21,316 nt of DNA, taken from assembly GCA_000934385.1 (NCBI GenBank), contig KN880777.1, positions 1-21,316 on the forward strand, in the 5' to 3' direction. Of this stretch, positions 20,980 to 21,316 are shown piece after piece. Origin of the DNA: Cylindrobasidium torrendii FP15055 ss-10. Its lineage: Eukaryota > Basidiomycota > Agaricomycetes > Agaricales > Physalacriaceae. Below the pieces are notes generated by a model. It was not told the origin of the DNA, searched no databases, and was given only the letters and a program-made list of their open reading frames with translations. The position numbers and the translations under genes are program-made. The stretch's first letter is position 1. Each line of letters starts with the position of its first letter.

Positions 20980-21134
20980 ACTTCACAGTGGGGGATCTTG
21001 TAACCTAAATAACATGTGCCATAGGTGAGATTTGAGTGATCGGCTTGCTTAAACAGTCTCAGGTGGTCTAAAAGACGTCTAAAGATGATTCAAATGAAGT
21101 ATAAGTATGTATCTTTCCTATGTTCTAGCAGGTG
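20980..21134 (-). repeat. Right terminal inverted repeat
   Basis: Inverted partner of 1-155, ending CTAGCAGGTG at 21134. The outer 98 bp are nearly identical and the inner 57 bp are diverged but alignable without gaps. The element edge is set where pairing with base 1 of the window ends, so it could lie slightly further out if the left repeat extends beyond the window. Confidence 0.95.
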
Positions 21135-21316
21135 GTCCTTTTCACCCAAATACCATTTATAGCCGGACTCCCAGATCGAAATCCGATGATTCATCTCATG
21201 TCAAAGGTATATATACGTCTAAAATGATTTTTTAGCAAAAGAAAATAGGCCAATATCTGCTGTTTCAGAGGTTGTATAGAGGATTAACGGAAATTCGGGT
21301 TTTAAACCCGGAATAG
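21135..21316. other. Right flank outside the element
   Basis: This is 182 bp beyond the terminal repeat, with no coding frame. The first bases GTCCTTTT are the expected right copy of an 8-bp target duplication if the element follows KDZ habit. At 21215-21229 ACGTCTAAAATGATT resembles part of the terminal repeat (21075-21090) with one base missing. A 15-base palindrome CGGGTTTTAAACCCG lies at 21296-21310. Confidence 0.5.

Larger units (their letters stand above)
1..21134. mobile_element. Giant KDZ-type DNA transposon, about 21.1 kb, apparently complete
   Basis: Position i on the left pairs with position 21135-i on the right as inverted complement, without gaps, from 1 to 155. Between the repeats lie a full-length CxC2-KDZ transposase and at least four cargo genes arranged as two arms: minus-strand genes on the left, plus-strand genes on the right. 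The gene core is GC-rich, while roughly 1 kb at each end is AT-rich and gene-free. KDZ elements are DDE transposons with terminal inverted repeats, and in basidiomycetes they are known to travel with TET/JBP genes. All main cargo genes read through after splicing, so the copy looks recent and possibly autonomous. The left target-site duplication lies outside the window, so insertion cannot be proven from this sequence alone. Confidence 0.9.

Noticed and set aside
1..21134. A Starship-type giant fungal element
   Set aside because: No tyrosine recombinase captain gene is seen at either end. The ends are long inverted repeats and the transposase is KDZ-type, and the host features are basidiomycete.
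1..21134. An LTR retrotransposon, Helitron or Maverick-type element
   Set aside because: No reverse transcriptase, integrase with chromodomain, Rep/helicase or DNA polymerase B is encoded, and there are no direct terminal repeats.
21296..21310. Palindrome as a functional terminator or second element end
   Set aside because: It is short, lies in the flank at the window edge, and no partner or adjacent gene is visible to judge it.

Overview
The window looks like one almost complete giant DNA transposon from a mushroom-forming basidiomycete (Agaricomycetes), followed by 182 bases of right flank. The fungal call rests on genes split by many 44-59 bp GT-AG introns, TATA-type promoters, GC-rich exons, and a Kyakuja-Dileera-Zisupton (KDZ) transposase with a CxC2 cysteine cluster next to a TET/JBP-type dioxygenase. 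That pairing is known from basidiomycete genomes. The element is bounded by terminal inverted repeats at 1-155 and 20980-21134. The outer 98 bp match at 97 of 98 positions and the inner part at about 80%. The window starts on the first base of the left repeat, so the left target-site copy is not visible.

Layout. AT-rich, gene-free subterminal DNA (156-1541) is followed by a left arm with two minus-strand genes. The first is a large, mostly disordered protein of unknown function (1542-6089, several exons). The second is an SPT5-like protein with an NGN-like segment and at least three KOW-like segments (6265-9268). A divergent central region of about 1.6 kb (9269-10845) holds promoters and one small possible minus-strand exon. 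The right arm reads on the plus strand: a TET/JBP 2-oxoglutarate/Fe(II) dioxygenase with an intact HxD...H...R set (10846-12429), a small Cys-cluster protein of unknown function (13527-14730), a ten-exon CxC2-KDZ transposase that splices into an uninterrupted frame of about 1,217 residues (15033-19134), and a weakly supported small gene (19818-20304). AT-rich subterminal DNA with a 71-bp tandem duplication and repeated ACCAGT/ACTGGT hexamers leads into the right inverted repeat.

How the parts may work together (inference). The transposase would act on the long inverted repeats and perhaps on the subterminal hexamers. The TET/JBP enzyme could oxidise 5-methylcytosine on the element or host genes. 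The SPT5-like protein could bind RNA polymerase II or chromatin during elongation. Together they would form an element-borne expression or anti-silencing kit. TET/JBP genes near KDZ transposases are documented. An intact 21-kb unit that also carries an SPT5-like gene, a Cys-cluster protein and a giant disordered protein between matched inverted repeats is the most interesting observation here.

Gene models were spliced by eye from GT/AG sites and reading frame. The weakest parts are the first exon(s) and last exon of the 1542-6089 gene, and the gene at 19818-20304.
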